Of a stretch of 49,315 nucleotides of DNA, positions 19,301 through 26,675 are shown one piece after another. The translations under genes were made by a program, and so were the position numbers. Under the pieces are notes generated by a model. It searched no databases. It was given only the letters and a program-made list of their open reading frames with translations, and was not told the origin of the DNA. Every line of letters begins with the position of its first letter. Positions within the stretch are counted from its first letter, which is position 1. This DNA is from Thiobacillus sp. (GTDB lineage: Bacteria > Pseudomonadota > Gammaproteobacteria > Burkholderiales > Thiobacillaceae), in contig NZ_JAUYRI010000029.1 in the NCBI RefSeq assembly GCF_030696885.1, positions 1 through 49,315 of the forward strand, given 5' to 3'.

Positions 19301-19501
19301 CAGCGGCTCGGTGACTTTCTTCTCGATGTCCTCGGCCGATGCGCCGGGCAGCACCGTGTTCACCACCAGCCAGTTGAAATTGATTTCCGGGTCCTGCTCG
19401 CGTGGCATGCCGAGGTAGCCCAGCACGCCCAGTAACAGGATTACCGCGAATGAGACATTCGCCAACGGATGGTTGGTGATGAAGCGTGCGTAGGGACTCA
19501 T
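16322..19501 (-). CDS. RND efflux permease (AcrB-like, HAE type)
   Basis: This is a proton-driven inner-membrane pump of 1059 residues. It has twelve expected membrane helices and two large periplasmic loops (about residues 35-330 and 555-860). The TM4 motif ALGMLVDDTVV retains the Asp-Asp pair of the proton relay. In the TM10 region the sequence is GIAVNSAIVLID, with Asn where AcrB has its relay Lys, as in many other RND subfamilies. PREQDPEINFNW near the start is typical. The adaptor gene lies immediately upstream with a 4-base gap. No outer-membrane factor is nearby. Drug-type export is likely, but the substrate cannot be told. Confidence 0.9.
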   Translation of the reverse strand: MSPYARFITNHPLANVSFAVILLLGVLGYLGMPREQDPEINFNWLVVNTVLPGASAEDIEKKVTEPLEEAIRTLPDIRFVSSTSRDNSSTILVRFREVPERQFDKHVTDLRRLVQNKYNSDLPSDAKEPDVQELTTSNGFPTAMVLLTGPAADERLRRTARQIQDDIERLPGVDRVMATGQGDPELRVTFSPHETAARGLTGAQVADAVRAWFRDTFAGRARVGDDDWLVRVIGQQADADYLGRLTVLSPSLGTPVPLSALATVETARARAASLASAHGQPAVMLSITKKSKVNTLNLVAGLNRYIAEREPALKAGGYSLMLFDDQTVPTKRAIGVMETNALIGLIIVLGLCWLFLGSRLALLVSLGIPFSLAGAFAILYAFDFTLSIPVLLGIVIALGMLVDDTVVISEAIYYRIVRGVDALSATLGAIREVGLPVLAAVATTIAAFLPLMLMPGIVGKFMLLVPLVVTLALLMSLLEAYWMMPAHVVGLKLDFTRPSRMQLRRERATHTLRVKYTRLLVRLMRHPWIIGLVVAALFLGAVTLVATGAVRTQFFAFDPIRLFYVNVDMPSGSAIDVTLRETAKAEAVVRRHLQDDEARGVASYAGVKWTDTEPLYGDAYGQVSVSLNPRDGDMREVSEVVDAMRRELEALPGPGRISFTQLSGGPPAQKPIKLRLMGDDVAELRAAAQVLKQAVARIEGTRDVTDDDLPGRLQLVLQLDAEALKGADLDPAAVARLVRLHTEGEIVTDIRDSGDKIEVRVRGATANPDGAHPDNTHPEADAAGGLADIQQLLADPVALPGGGTTTLGALVHADTRIGSGGIKHYNLKRAITIESDLDKDRIDTVDANAQIAAQWDAIEARYPNTRIDFSGELDDINESLDAMKMLFLLGIGLIYLILAAQFRSYWQPLLILLTVPMAFTGVVFGLFITQNPLSLYTLYGVIALTGIAVNSAIVLIDAANSRLRDGMGLLHATLYAARRRVVPIIITTTTTIGGLFSLAVGLGGKSLIWGPMAASLVWGLLVATTLTLFTMPILFRLAMQVGPGLRSGLARRLRRPAAA

Positions 19502-19505
19502 GGGT

Positions 19506-20501
19506 TCAGCGTGGGGTGACGGTCATGCCGTCCTGCAGGACGAAGCGGCCGTCGGTGACCAGCGCGGTGTTGGCCGGCAGGCTCGTGGCCGACGCCGGGC
19601 GGCCTTCCTGCGCGCCGGGCAGTGGCACGAAGTGCGCGGTCGTGCCGCGGACGACAAACACGCCGAGCGCGTTCGCGCGTTTGACCAGATAGTCGGCCGG
19701 CACGAAGGGTCGCGGGTCGCGCCAGCGCAGCACGCCGCTGCTGCCGGGTGCAGGCGCGGCCTTGGCAAAGCCGAAGCGCGCCTCGCGGGTGCGGCTGGCG
19801 AGGTTCATCGCCGGCGACACGCGCAGCAGCGTCACCGCATATTCGCGGCCCTGGCTGACGAACACCGGTCTGGCCTGGGCCAGCAGGTCGGCATCGTCGG
19901 CCTGCAACTGCACCGACAGCTGCATCCGCGAGGTGTCCCACAGCTGCACGATCGGGGTGCCGGGGCTGGCGAGTTCGCCGACCTGGGCCAGCCGTGCCTC
20001 GACGATCGCGGGGAAGGGGCTGGTCAGCGTGCATTTGCCGACTTCGCGCTGGGCGGCCGCGCGCGCGGCCGTGTTGAGCCTGACTTCGGCGGCCACCACG
20101 GCGACCTCGGTTTTCTTCGTGTCGAGCGCATCGCCGGAAATGAAATTCTTGGCAGCCAGTTCCGTGCTGCGCTGCAGTTGCAACTGCGCCAGCTTGTGGC
20201 GCGCCTGCGAGGATTCCAGCGTGGCCTGCGCGCGCTGCGCGGCAATGCGCGTGTCGGCGCACTCGAGTTGCGCGACCACCGCGCCCTTCTTGATGCGCTG
20301 GCCGACTTCTACCGGGATGCTGCCGATGCGCGCGGCGAGCTCGGCCGACAGTTTGGCGAGGTTGAGCGACACGACCTGGGCCGATGCCTCGCGCTGCAGA
20401 TGGAGGGCCAGCTCGGACAGTGGACGGCTCTTGACGGCGGGCGGCGGGGCGGCCAGCACGGGTGCGCACATCAAGGCGAGGAGGCAGAGAGCGAGGCGCA
20501 T
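19506..20501 (-). CDS. RND efflux periplasmic adaptor (membrane fusion protein)
   Basis: This 331-residue HlyD/AcrA-type protein links an RND pump to an outer-membrane channel. A signal peptide (RLALCLLALMCAPVLAA) opens it. The lipoyl half GSIPVEVGQRIKKGAVVAQLE, a helical hairpin (about residues 85-155, ARHKLAQLQLQRSTELAAK) and the second lipoyl half with PAIVEARLAQVGELASPGTPI follow in order. The start at 20501 was chosen for the signal peptide; the frame runs further upstream without support. The residue before Cys12 is Met, so it is not an obvious lipoprotein. It forms a two-gene unit with the permease. Confidence 0.88.
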   Translation of the reverse strand: MRLALCLLALMCAPVLAAPPPAVKSRPLSELALHLQREASAQVVSLNLAKLSAELAARIGSIPVEVGQRIKKGAVVAQLECADTRIAAQRAQATLESSQARHKLAQLQLQRSTELAAKNFISGDALDTKKTEVAVVAAEVRLNTAARAAAQREVGKCTLTSPFPAIVEARLAQVGELASPGTPIVQLWDTSRMQLSVQLQADDADLLAQARPVFVSQGREYAVTLLRVSPAMNLASRTREARFGFAKAAPAPGSSGVLRWRDPRPFVPADYLVKRANALGVFVVRGTTAHFVPLPGAQEGRPASATSLPANTALVTDGRFVLQDGMTVTPR

Positions 20502-20567
20502 GGCGGCACGGGAAAGACGGATGTTCAAATTGTAGCGGCTGGCGGTGCGTGCCGCGTGCGCACAAAC

Positions 20568-20594
20568 AAAAACGGCCAGGAAACCCTGGCCGTT
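20568..20594 (-). terminator. Rho-independent terminator for the Ala-rich lipoprotein gene
   Basis: Read on the - strand, AACGGCCAGG, loop GTTT, CCTGGCCGTT is followed by TTTGTTTG. The stem is ten perfect pairs. It lies 22 bases after the lipoprotein stop codon. Confidence 0.85.
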
Positions 20595-20616
20595 CGAATT
20601 GCCGGTTGCGGCCGGA

Positions 20617-20916
20617 TTACTGGGCGGCTTCCTTGGCGTCGTCAGCCACCGCCTGGGCAGCGTCGGCGGCACCCTGAGCGGCGTCGGCCGCGGCATCGGC
20701 AGCAGTATCGGCCGTGGACTCACCCGCTGCGGCAGCGGCTTCACCCGCGGCAACCGCGGCGTCGTCAGCCGAGCTTGCGGCATCGGCAGCGGAATCAGCT
20801 GCGTCGCTTGCGGCTTCCTGCGCTTCTTCCATGGCGGGGGCAGCAGCTTCTTCAGCCTTTTGACAGGCGGTCAGCGCAAGCGCGGCGAACAGTGCGACGA
20901 GTAGTTTGGATTGCAT
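20617..20916 (-). CDS. Small alanine-rich lipoprotein
   Basis: This 99-residue protein of unknown function has a lipoprotein signal (KLLVALFAALALTAC, cleavage before Cys18). The 82-residue mature part contains 41 alanines, with regularly placed Asp, Glu, Ser, Gln and few other residues (DAADSAADAASS, ADTAADAAADAAQ). This predicts one long, acidic helix or coiled coil anchored to a membrane. There is no aromatic residue in the mature part. AGGGAG lies just before the ATG. It has its own candidate promoter, a 5' hairpin and a terminator, so it is monocistronic. It is a real gene by codon use and signals; the function is not recognised. Confidence 0.8.
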   Translation of the reverse strand: MQSKLLVALFAALALTACQKAEEAAAPAMEEAQEAASDAADSAADAASSADDAAVAAGEAAAAAGESTADTAADAAADAAQGAADAAQAVADDAKEAAQ

Positions 20917-20945
20917 CGGAGTCTCCCTGGAGTGTGTAAAAGGAA

Positions 20946-20965
20946 AGCGGGTCTGGCCACCCGCT
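20946..20965 (-). promoter_or_regulatory. Hairpin in the lipoprotein gene leader
   Basis: On the - strand AGCGGGT, loop GGCCAG, ACCCGCT is followed by TTCCTTTT. It falls at the predicted 5' end of the lipoprotein mRNA. It could stabilise the message or act as a weak terminator for rluF. Confidence 0.4.
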
Positions 20966-20971
20966 CGTTTA

Positions 20972-21000
20972 TTAATAACCCCAAAAAGGCTGCAGAACAA
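20972..21000 (-). promoter_or_regulatory. Candidate promoter for the lipoprotein gene
   Basis: On the - strand TTGTTC (21000-20995) and TATTAA (20977-20972) are 17 bases apart. The start of transcription would be near 20965, at the edge of the hairpin. It overlaps the proposed rluF terminator. Confidence 0.4.
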
Positions 21001-21012
21001 GTTTTCCAGCCT
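20983..21012 (-). terminator. Probable terminator after rluF
   Basis: On the - strand AGGCTG, a 14-base loop, then CAGCCT followed by a five-T run. The loop is long and the stem short, so strength is uncertain. Confidence 0.45.
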
Positions 21013-21031
21013 GCGCAAACACGCCCGCGTG

Positions 21032-21766
21032 TCAGAATGCCTCGTCGTCGCGAAGATAGCGCCATTGCCCCAGAGGCAGGTCACCCAGCCGCACGCGGCC
21101 GATGCGCACGCGTTTGAGCCCCACCACTTTCAGTCCCACCAGCTCGCACATGCGGCGGATCTGGCGCTTGCGGCCTTCCTTGAGCATGAAGCGCAACTGG
21201 TCGGCGTTCTGCCACACAACCCGCGCCGGGCGCAATCTGCGGCCGTCGAGCGACAACCCGTGGTTGAGCAGGGCGAGCCCTTTTTCATCCAGCCGGCCTT
21301 CGATCCGCACCAGGTATTCCTTCTCAACGTCGGAGTGGTCGCCGATCAACTGTTTGGCGATGCGGCCGTCCTGTGTCAGCACCAGGAGACCGGTCGAATC
21401 GATGTCGAGCCGCCCGGCCGGCGCCAGTCCCTTCAGGTGGGTCGGGTGAAATGCGCGGCCGGCGCGCCCGTCCTGCCACAGGGTTTCCGGGCGGATCAGC
21501 GTCACGGCCGGCTGGTAGCCGGGCTCTGGCTGGCCCGACACGTAGCCGATCGGCTTGTGCAGCAGGATCGTGACGCGCTCGGCCTGGCGGGCGTTCGCTG
21601 CGGCGTCGAGCCGGATCGCGCAGTCGGGGTCGACCTTGGTGCCAAGCTCGGAGACGCGCTTGCCGTCGACGAAGACCAGGCCTTTCTCGATGTAGCTGTC
21701 GGCCTCACGGCGCGAGCACAGCCCGCGTTCGGACATCAGCTTGGAGAGGCGGACTGGCTCGGCCAT
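21032..21766 (-). CDS. rluF: 23S rRNA pseudouridine synthase, RluF type
   Basis: It converts uridine to pseudouridine in 23S rRNA (U2604 for E. coli RluF). The 244-residue protein has an N-terminal S4 RNA-binding domain ([25 protein letters not shown]) and a catalytic domain with the RsuA-family motif [18 protein letters not shown], where the Asp after RL is the nucleophile. [14 protein letters not shown] and the ending [17 protein letters not shown] resemble RluF more than RsuA or RluB. It starts within the uvrA stop codon (TGATG), so it is translationally coupled to uvrA. Exact target base is inferred. Confidence 0.85.
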   Translation of the reverse strand: MAEPVRLSKLMSERGLCSRREADSYIEKGLVFVDGKRVSELGTKVDPDCAIRLDAAANARQAERVTILLHKPIGYVSGQPEPGYQPAVTLIRPETLWQDGRAGRAFHPTHLKGLAPAGRLDIDSTGLLVLTQDGRIAKQLIGDHSDVEKEYLVRIEGRLDEKGLALLNHGLSLDGRRLRPARVVWQNADQLRFMLKEGRKRQIRRMCELVGLKVVGLKRVRIGRVRLGDLPLGQWRYLRDDEAF

Positions 21767-24588
21767 CAGTGCCTCGAGAGTACGGGCTGCAGATACATCC
21801 CGGTATGGCTCGCCGGGTTGTCGGCCACCGCTTCCGGCGTGCCTTCGGCGATGATCTCGCCGCCGCCGGCGCCGCCTTCGGGACCCAGATCGATCAGCCA
21901 GTCGGCGGTCTTGATCACGTCGAGGTTGTGCTCGATGACGACCACGCTGTTGCCGGCGTCACTCAGCCGTTGCAGCACCTTCAGCAACAGGTCGATGTCG
22001 GCGAAGTGGAGACCTGTGGTCGGTTCGTCGAGGATGTAGAGCGTGCGCCCGGTGTCGCGCTTGGACAGTTCCAGCGCCAGCTTGACGCGCTGCGCCTCGC
22101 CACCCGACAGCGTGGTGGCCGACTGGCCGAGGCGGATGTAGCCGAGGCCGACGTCAAGCAGGGTCTGGAGTTTTCTTTTCACCACCGGCACCGCGGCGAA
22201 GAATTCGTGCGCCTGCTCGATGGTCATTTCCAGCACGTCGCGGATGGTCTTGCCCTTGTACTGCACTTCCAGCGTTTCGCGGTTGTAGCGCGCGCCGTGA
22301 CAGACGTCGCACGGCACGTAGATGTCGGGCAGAAAATGCATCTCGACCTTGATCACGCCGTCGCCCTGGCAGGCCTCGCAGCGTCCGCCCTTGACGTTGA
22401 AAGAGAAGCGTCCCGGACCGTAGCCGCGCATGCGCGCTTCCGGCACGCCGGCGAACAGCTCGCGGATCGGCGTGAAGAGGCCCGTGTAAGTGGCCGGGTT
22501 GGAACGCGGCGTGCGACCGATCGGGCTCTGGTCGACGTTGATCACCTTGTCGAAGAATTCCAGACCGCGGATTTCGCCGTGCGGTGCCGGCTCGGCCGAC
22601 GAGCCATACAGATGGCGTGCGACCGCAGCGTAGAGCGTGTCGTTGATCAGCGTCGATTTGCCCGAGCCGGATACGCCGGTAATGCAGACGAAGAGGCCCA
22701 CCGGCAGGTTCAGCGTGACGTTCTTCAGATTGTTGCCGCTGGCGTCGGTCACCACCAGCTGCCGTTCGGGGTCGGGTGGGCGGCGTGTCTTCGGGATGGC
22801 GATGCGGCGCCGGCCGGACAGGTATTGCCCGGTGAGCGAGTGTTCGCTCATGCGGATCGCTTCCGGCGTGCCTTCCGCCACCACTTCGCCGCCGTGCACC
22901 CCGGCGCCGGGGCCCATGTCGACCACGTAGTCGGCGGCGCGGATCGCGTCCTCATCATGTTCGACCACCAGCACCGAGTTTCCAATGTCGCGCAGGTGCT
23001 TCAGCGTCGCCAGCAGGCGGTCGTTGTCACGCTGGTGCAGGCCGATCGACGGTTCGTCGAGCACATACATCACACCGGTCAGGCCCGATCCGATCTGGCT
23101 AGCCAGCCGGATGCGCTGCGACTCGCCGCCCGACAGCGTATCGGCGGAACGGTCGAGCGACAGGTAATCGAGGCCGACGTTGTTGAGGAAACCGACGCGG
23201 GCGACGATTTCCTTGACGATCCGATCGGCGATCTGCGCGCGGTGGCCGTCGAGAGTCAACGCCTCGAAAAACACCAGCACCTGCTTCAGCGGCATCGCGC
23301 TGACCTGATAGATCGGCACGCCGCCGACCATCACGTGGCGCGCCTCTTCGCGCAGCCGGGTGCCGTGGCAGGCCGGGCAGGGCTTGTTGTTCTGGTACTT
23401 GGCGAGTTCCTCGCGCACCGCCATCGAGTCGGACTCGTGGTAGCGCCGCGCCATGTTGGCGAGCACGCCTTCGAACGGATAGCTTTTGGTGGAAAATCCG
23501 CCGCGCGGCGCCAGCACCTGGAAGGCGATCGCTTCCTTGCCGGAGCCGTTGAGAACCACATCCTGAATGCGTGCCGGCAGGTTTTCCCACGGCGTGTCGA
23601 GGTCGAAGCCGTAGTGCATCGACAGGCTCTGCAGCAGCATGTAGAAAAACTGGTTGCGCTTGTCCCAGCCCTTGATCGCACCGCTTGCCAGCGACAGATG
23701 CGGGAAGGCGACCACACGCGCCGGGTCGAAAAAGGTGATCTGGCCGAGGCCGTCGCAGGTCGGGCACGCGCCCATCGGGTTGTTGAACGAGAACAGGCGC
23801 GGCTCCAGTTCAGGCAGCGCGTAGCTGCATACCGGGCAGGCGAACTTGGCGGAAAACAGGTGTTCTCGGTCGTTGTCCATTTCCACCGCCAGCGCGCGGC
23901 CATCGGCATGACGCAGCGCGGTCTCGAAGCTTTCGGCCAGTCGCTGCTTGGCGTCCGCGCGCACCTTCAGACGATCGACCACCACTTCGATGGTGTGCTT
24001 CTTGTTCTTGTCGAGCTTGGGCACCGCGTCGATCTCGTGCACCTTGCCGTCGACCCGCACCCGCACGAAACCCTGCGCACGCAGTTCGGAAAAGAGCTCG
24101 AGGTTCTCGCCCTTCCTGCCCACCACCAGCGGCGCCAGCACCATCAGCTTGGTGTCTTCCGGCAGCGCCAGCACCGCATCGACCATCTGCGACACCGTCT
24201 GCGCGGCCAGTGTGATGTCGTGTTCGGGGCACTGCGGGTCGCCGACGCGGGCGTACAGCAAACGCAAATAATCGTGGATCTCGGTGACGGTGCCGACGGT
24301 CGAACGCGGGTTGTGGCTGGTCGCCTTTTGCTCGATCGAGATCGCCGGGCTCAAACCCTCGATCAGGTCGACGTCGGGCTTTTCCATCAGCTGCAGAAAC
24401 TGCCGCGCATAGGCCGACAGCGATTCGACGTAGCGCCGCTGGCCTTCGGCATACAGCGTGTCGAAGGCGAGCGAGGATTTGCCAGAACCCGACAGCCCCG
24501 TGATCACCACCAGCTTGTTGCGCGGTAGGTCGAGGTTGACGTTCTTCAGGTTGTGGGTGCGGGCGCCACGGATGCGGATGAATTCCAT
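21766..24588 (-). CDS. uvrA: Excinuclease ABC subunit A
   Basis: UvrA is the damage-sensing ATPase of nucleotide excision repair. It has 940 residues with two ABC modules. The first has Walker [20 protein letters not shown] and the zinc site CPVC...CPTC. The second has [16 protein letters not shown], zinc site CEAC...CDVC, and signature [19 protein letters not shown] 24588 ([13 protein letters not shown]) matches family starts; a GTG at 24600 would add four residues, and neither has a clear ribosome site. I see no LexA-type CTG-N10-CAG box in the short divergent gap to yajR. rluF is coupled downstream. Confidence 0.97.
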   Translation of the reverse strand: MEFIRIRGARTHNLKNVNLDLPRNKLVVITGLSGSGKSSLAFDTLYAEGQRRYVESLSAYARQFLQLMEKPDVDLIEGLSPAISIEQKATSHNPRSTVGTVTEIHDYLRLLYARVGDPQCPEHDITLAAQTVSQMVDAVLALPEDTKLMVLAPLVVGRKGENLELFSELRAQGFVRVRVDGKVHEIDAVPKLDKNKKHTIEVVVDRLKVRADAKQRLAESFETALRHADGRALAVEMDNDREHLFSAKFACPVCSYALPELEPRLFSFNNPMGACPTCDGLGQITFFDPARVVAFPHLSLASGAIKGWDKRNQFFYMLLQSLSMHYGFDLDTPWENLPARIQDVVLNGSGKEAIAFQVLAPRGGFSTKSYPFEGVLANMARRYHESDSMAVREELAKYQNNKPCPACHGTRLREEARHVMVGGVPIYQVSAMPLKQVLVFFEALTLDGHRAQIADRIVKEIVARVGFLNNVGLDYLSLDRSADTLSGGESQRIRLASQIGSGLTGVMYVLDEPSIGLHQRDNDRLLATLKHLRDIGNSVLVVEHDEDAIRAADYVVDMGPGAGVHGGEVVAEGTPEAIRMSEHSLTGQYLSGRRRIAIPKTRRPPDPERQLVVTDASGNNLKNVTLNLPVGLFVCITGVSGSGKSTLINDTLYAAVARHLYGSSAEPAPHGEIRGLEFFDKVINVDQSPIGRTPRSNPATYTGLFTPIRELFAGVPEARMRGYGPGRFSFNVKGGRCEACQGDGVIKVEMHFLPDIYVPCDVCHGARYNRETLEVQYKGKTIRDVLEMTIEQAHEFFAAVPVVKRKLQTLLDVGLGYIRLGQSATTLSGGEAQRVKLALELSKRDTGRTLYILDEPTTGLHFADIDLLLKVLQRLSDAGNSVVVIEHNLDVIKTADWLIDLGPEGGAGGGEIIAEGTPEAVADNPASHTGMYLQPVLSRH

Positions 24589-24658
24589 TGTTTGCTGCAC
24601 TCAGGCGTAATTCGCAACCTGCTAATATAACGGACTTCCCGACTCAGCCGAACCCGCA

Positions 24659-26059
24659 GTGGCCCAGATCGACCTGTCCGAAAGCATGACCCGCGCCGAG
24701 AAGCGCGCCGCATCGGGCCTGGCGGCGATCTTCGGCCTGCGCATGCTGGGCATGTTTCTGATCCTGCCGGTGTTCGCGCTGTATGCCGAAGACCTGCAGG
24801 GCGGCGACAACTACACACTGGTCGGGCTTGCGCTCGGCATCTACGGCCTGACCCAGGCCATCCTGATGATTCCGTTCGGCATGGCGTCCGACCGCATCGG
24901 GCGCAAAAAGGTCATCATTTTCGGCCTCATCGTGTTTGCGTTCGGCAGCTTTGTCGCGATGGCGGCCACCGACATCTACTGGACCATCATCGGCCGCGCG
25001 CTGCAGGGCGCGGGGGCGATTTCGGCCGCCGTCACCGCGATGCTGGCCGACCTCACCCGCGAGGAGCACCGCACCAAGGCGATGGCGCTGATCGGCTCCA
25101 CCATCGGCATCGCCTTTGCCGTGTCGCTGGCAGCCGGGCCGGCGCTCAACCGCCTGATCGGCGTGCCGGGGATTTTCGCGATGACCGGCATTCTGGCGCT
25201 GGCCGCGATCTGGGTGGTCAAGGTGTGGGTGCCCGATCCGGCCGACACCCACTTTCACGCCGACGCCCAGGCCAATCCGGCCAAACTGGCGGATGTGCTG
25301 AAGAACGACCAGCTCGCGCGCCTCGACTTCGGCATCTTCGCCCTTCACGCGGCGCAGATGGCGATGTTCGTGGTGGTGCCGGTGGCGCTGGTGAACAGCG
25401 GGCTGGCTGCCGATCACCACTGGGCGGTCTACCTGCCGGTGCTGCTGGGGTCCTTCGTGCTGATGGTGCCGGGCATCATCTATGGCGAAAAACGCGGCCA
25501 GATGAAGCCCATCTTCATCGGCTCGGTGGCGCTGATGCTGCTGGCGCAGCTGGGACTGGCCTACGGCATTGATCATTTCTGGGGCATTGTGTGGGCGCTG
25601 TTCTTCTATTTCGTCGCCTTCAACTTGCTCGAAGCCAGCCTGCCCTCGCTGATTTCCAAACTCGCGCCGGCGTCGGCCAAGGGCACCGCGATGGGCGTCT
25701 ACAACACTGCGCAGGCGCTGGGGCTGTTCTTCGGCGGCTTCTTCGGCGGCTGGCTGGCCCAGCATTACGGTTTTGCCGCGGTGTTCATCTTCTGCGTGAT
25801 CTTGATGGCGATCTGGCTGCTGGCCAGCCTGTCGATGACCACTCCGCCCGCGATCAAGACCCGTCTGTTTCGCGTCGGCGTGATGCAGGCGGATCAAGCC
25901 GCGCTGCTGAAAATGCAGCTGGCCGAAGTGACGGGCGTGGTCGAGGCGGTGGTGGTGGCCGAGGAGGGCGTGGCCATGCTCAAGGTCAGCCTCAAGGGCT
26001 GGGACGAGGCCGCCGCGCGCACGCTGCTGGATGCGGCGCTGCCGGCCCGGCAGGCCTGA
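24659..26059 (+). CDS. yajR: MFS transporter, YajR type with C-terminal YAM-like domain
   Basis: This 466-residue major facilitator has twelve hydrophobic segments. Motif [14 protein letters not shown] lies between TM2 and TM3. The C-terminal ~75 residues ([19 protein letters not shown] through [19 protein letters not shown]) are soluble and ferredoxin-like, matching the YAM domain of E. coli YajR. The substrate is unknown. The start GTG 24659 leaves 70 bases to uvrA on the other strand; ATG 24686 is an alternative. The ssb gene follows by 53 bases. Confidence 0.85.
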   Translation: MAQIDLSESMTRAEKRAASGLAAIFGLRMLGMFLILPVFALYAEDLQGGDNYTLVGLALGIYGLTQAILMIPFGMASDRIGRKKVIIFGLIVFAFGSFVAMAATDIYWTIIGRALQGAGAISAAVTAMLADLTREEHRTKAMALIGSTIGIAFAVSLAAGPALNRLIGVPGIFAMTGILALAAIWVVKVWVPDPADTHFHADAQANPAKLADVLKNDQLARLDFGIFALHAAQMAMFVVVPVALVNSGLAADHHWAVYLPVLLGSFVLMVPGIIYGEKRGQMKPIFIGSVALMLLAQLGLAYGIDHFWGIVWALFFYFVAFNLLEASLPSLISKLAPASAKGTAMGVYNTAQALGLFFGGFFGGWLAQHYGFAAVFIFCVILMAIWLLASLSMTTPPAIKTRLFRVGVMQADQAALLKMQLAEVTGVVEAVVVAEEGVAMLKVSLKGWDEAAARTLLDAALPARQA

Positions 26060-26065
26060 TAGAAT
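26057..26065 (+). promoter_or_regulatory. Possible extended -10 promoter for ssb
   Basis: TGATAGAAT overlaps the yajR stop codon and lies 47 bases before the ssb start. It fits TGn plus TAGAAT. No clear -35 is seen. Confidence 0.35.
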
Positions 26066-26112
26066 CCGCAACACACGAAGCTCAATCAATCCAAATATTC
26101 GGGGGAAACACG

Positions 26113-26592
26113 ATGGCATCCGTCAACAAGGTCATTCTGGTCGGCAACCTGGGGCGCGACCCCGACATGCGCTACCTGCCGAGCGGAGAAGCGGTCGCCA
26201 ACCTCGCGATCGCCACCACCGACAAATACAAAGACAAGACCGGGCAGATGGTCGAGCAGACCGAATGGCACCGCGTCAGCTTCTTCGGCCGCACCGCCGA
26301 AGTTTGCGGCCAGTACCTGAAGAAGGGCAGCCAGGTCTACGTCGAAGGCTCGATCCGCACCCGCAAGTACACCGACAAGGAAGGCATCGAGAAATACGCC
26401 ACCGAGATCCGCGGCGACCGCATGCAGATGCTGGGCAGCAAGGGCGGTGGCGGCGGCATGGCCGACATGGACGACGGCAGCTTTAACCAGTCTCCCCCCC
26501 CGCGCAGCCAGCCGCGCAGCAACGCGCCGGCCGCCGCGCAACGTCCCGCCAGCAGCGGCTTCGACGATATGGACGACGACATTCCGTTCTGA
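26113..26592 (+). CDS. ssb: Single-stranded DNA-binding protein
   Basis: This 159-residue SSB has an OB-fold domain ([33 protein letters not shown]; residues 1-110), a flexible Gly/Pro/Gln/Ser linker and the acidic tip DDMDDDIPF, which recruits repair and replication partners. GGGGGAAAC precedes the ATG. The ancestral uvrA-ssb neighbourhood is kept, with yajR in between. Confidence 0.97.
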   Translation: MASVNKVILVGNLGRDPDMRYLPSGEAVANLAIATTDKYKDKTGQMVEQTEWHRVSFFGRTAEVCGQYLKKGSQVYVEGSIRTRKYTDKEGIEKYATEIRGDRMQMLGSKGGGGGMADMDDGSFNQSPPPRSQPRSNAPAAAQRPASSGFDDMDDDIPF

Positions 26593-26675
26593 GGTTCAAC
26601 GTTGCGGACGTGAGTAGTTGTTAATGTCATGAATCATCCATAACAATGCGGAGAAGGCCGGCGCGTGCTGCGTCG

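Noticed and set aside
20617..20860. Ala-rich coding repeats as a CRISPR or tandem DNA repeat
   Set aside because: The repetition is of alanine codons in a real reading frame, with no constant repeat unit or spacer pattern.
21769..24528. A 919-codon open frame on the + strand opposite uvrA
   Set aside because: uvrA is certain on the other strand. The antisense frame stays open because of high GC and uvrA codon bias, and its translation is rich in His, Arg, Gln and Val without any recognisable domain.
24589..24658. LexA/SOS box between uvrA and yajR
   Set aside because: I looked for CTG-N10-CAG or close variants on both strands and found none. Only a weak TTCGGC-N17-TATATT promoter-like pair on the - strand was seen.
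24644..26119. A 491-codon open frame opposite yajR, and similar ones opposite secY (9446-10720), the RND genes (17030-18451, 19500-20939) and the glycerate kinase (15626-16651)
   Set aside because: All are full antisense shadows of well supported genes with low-complexity translations and no ribosome site.
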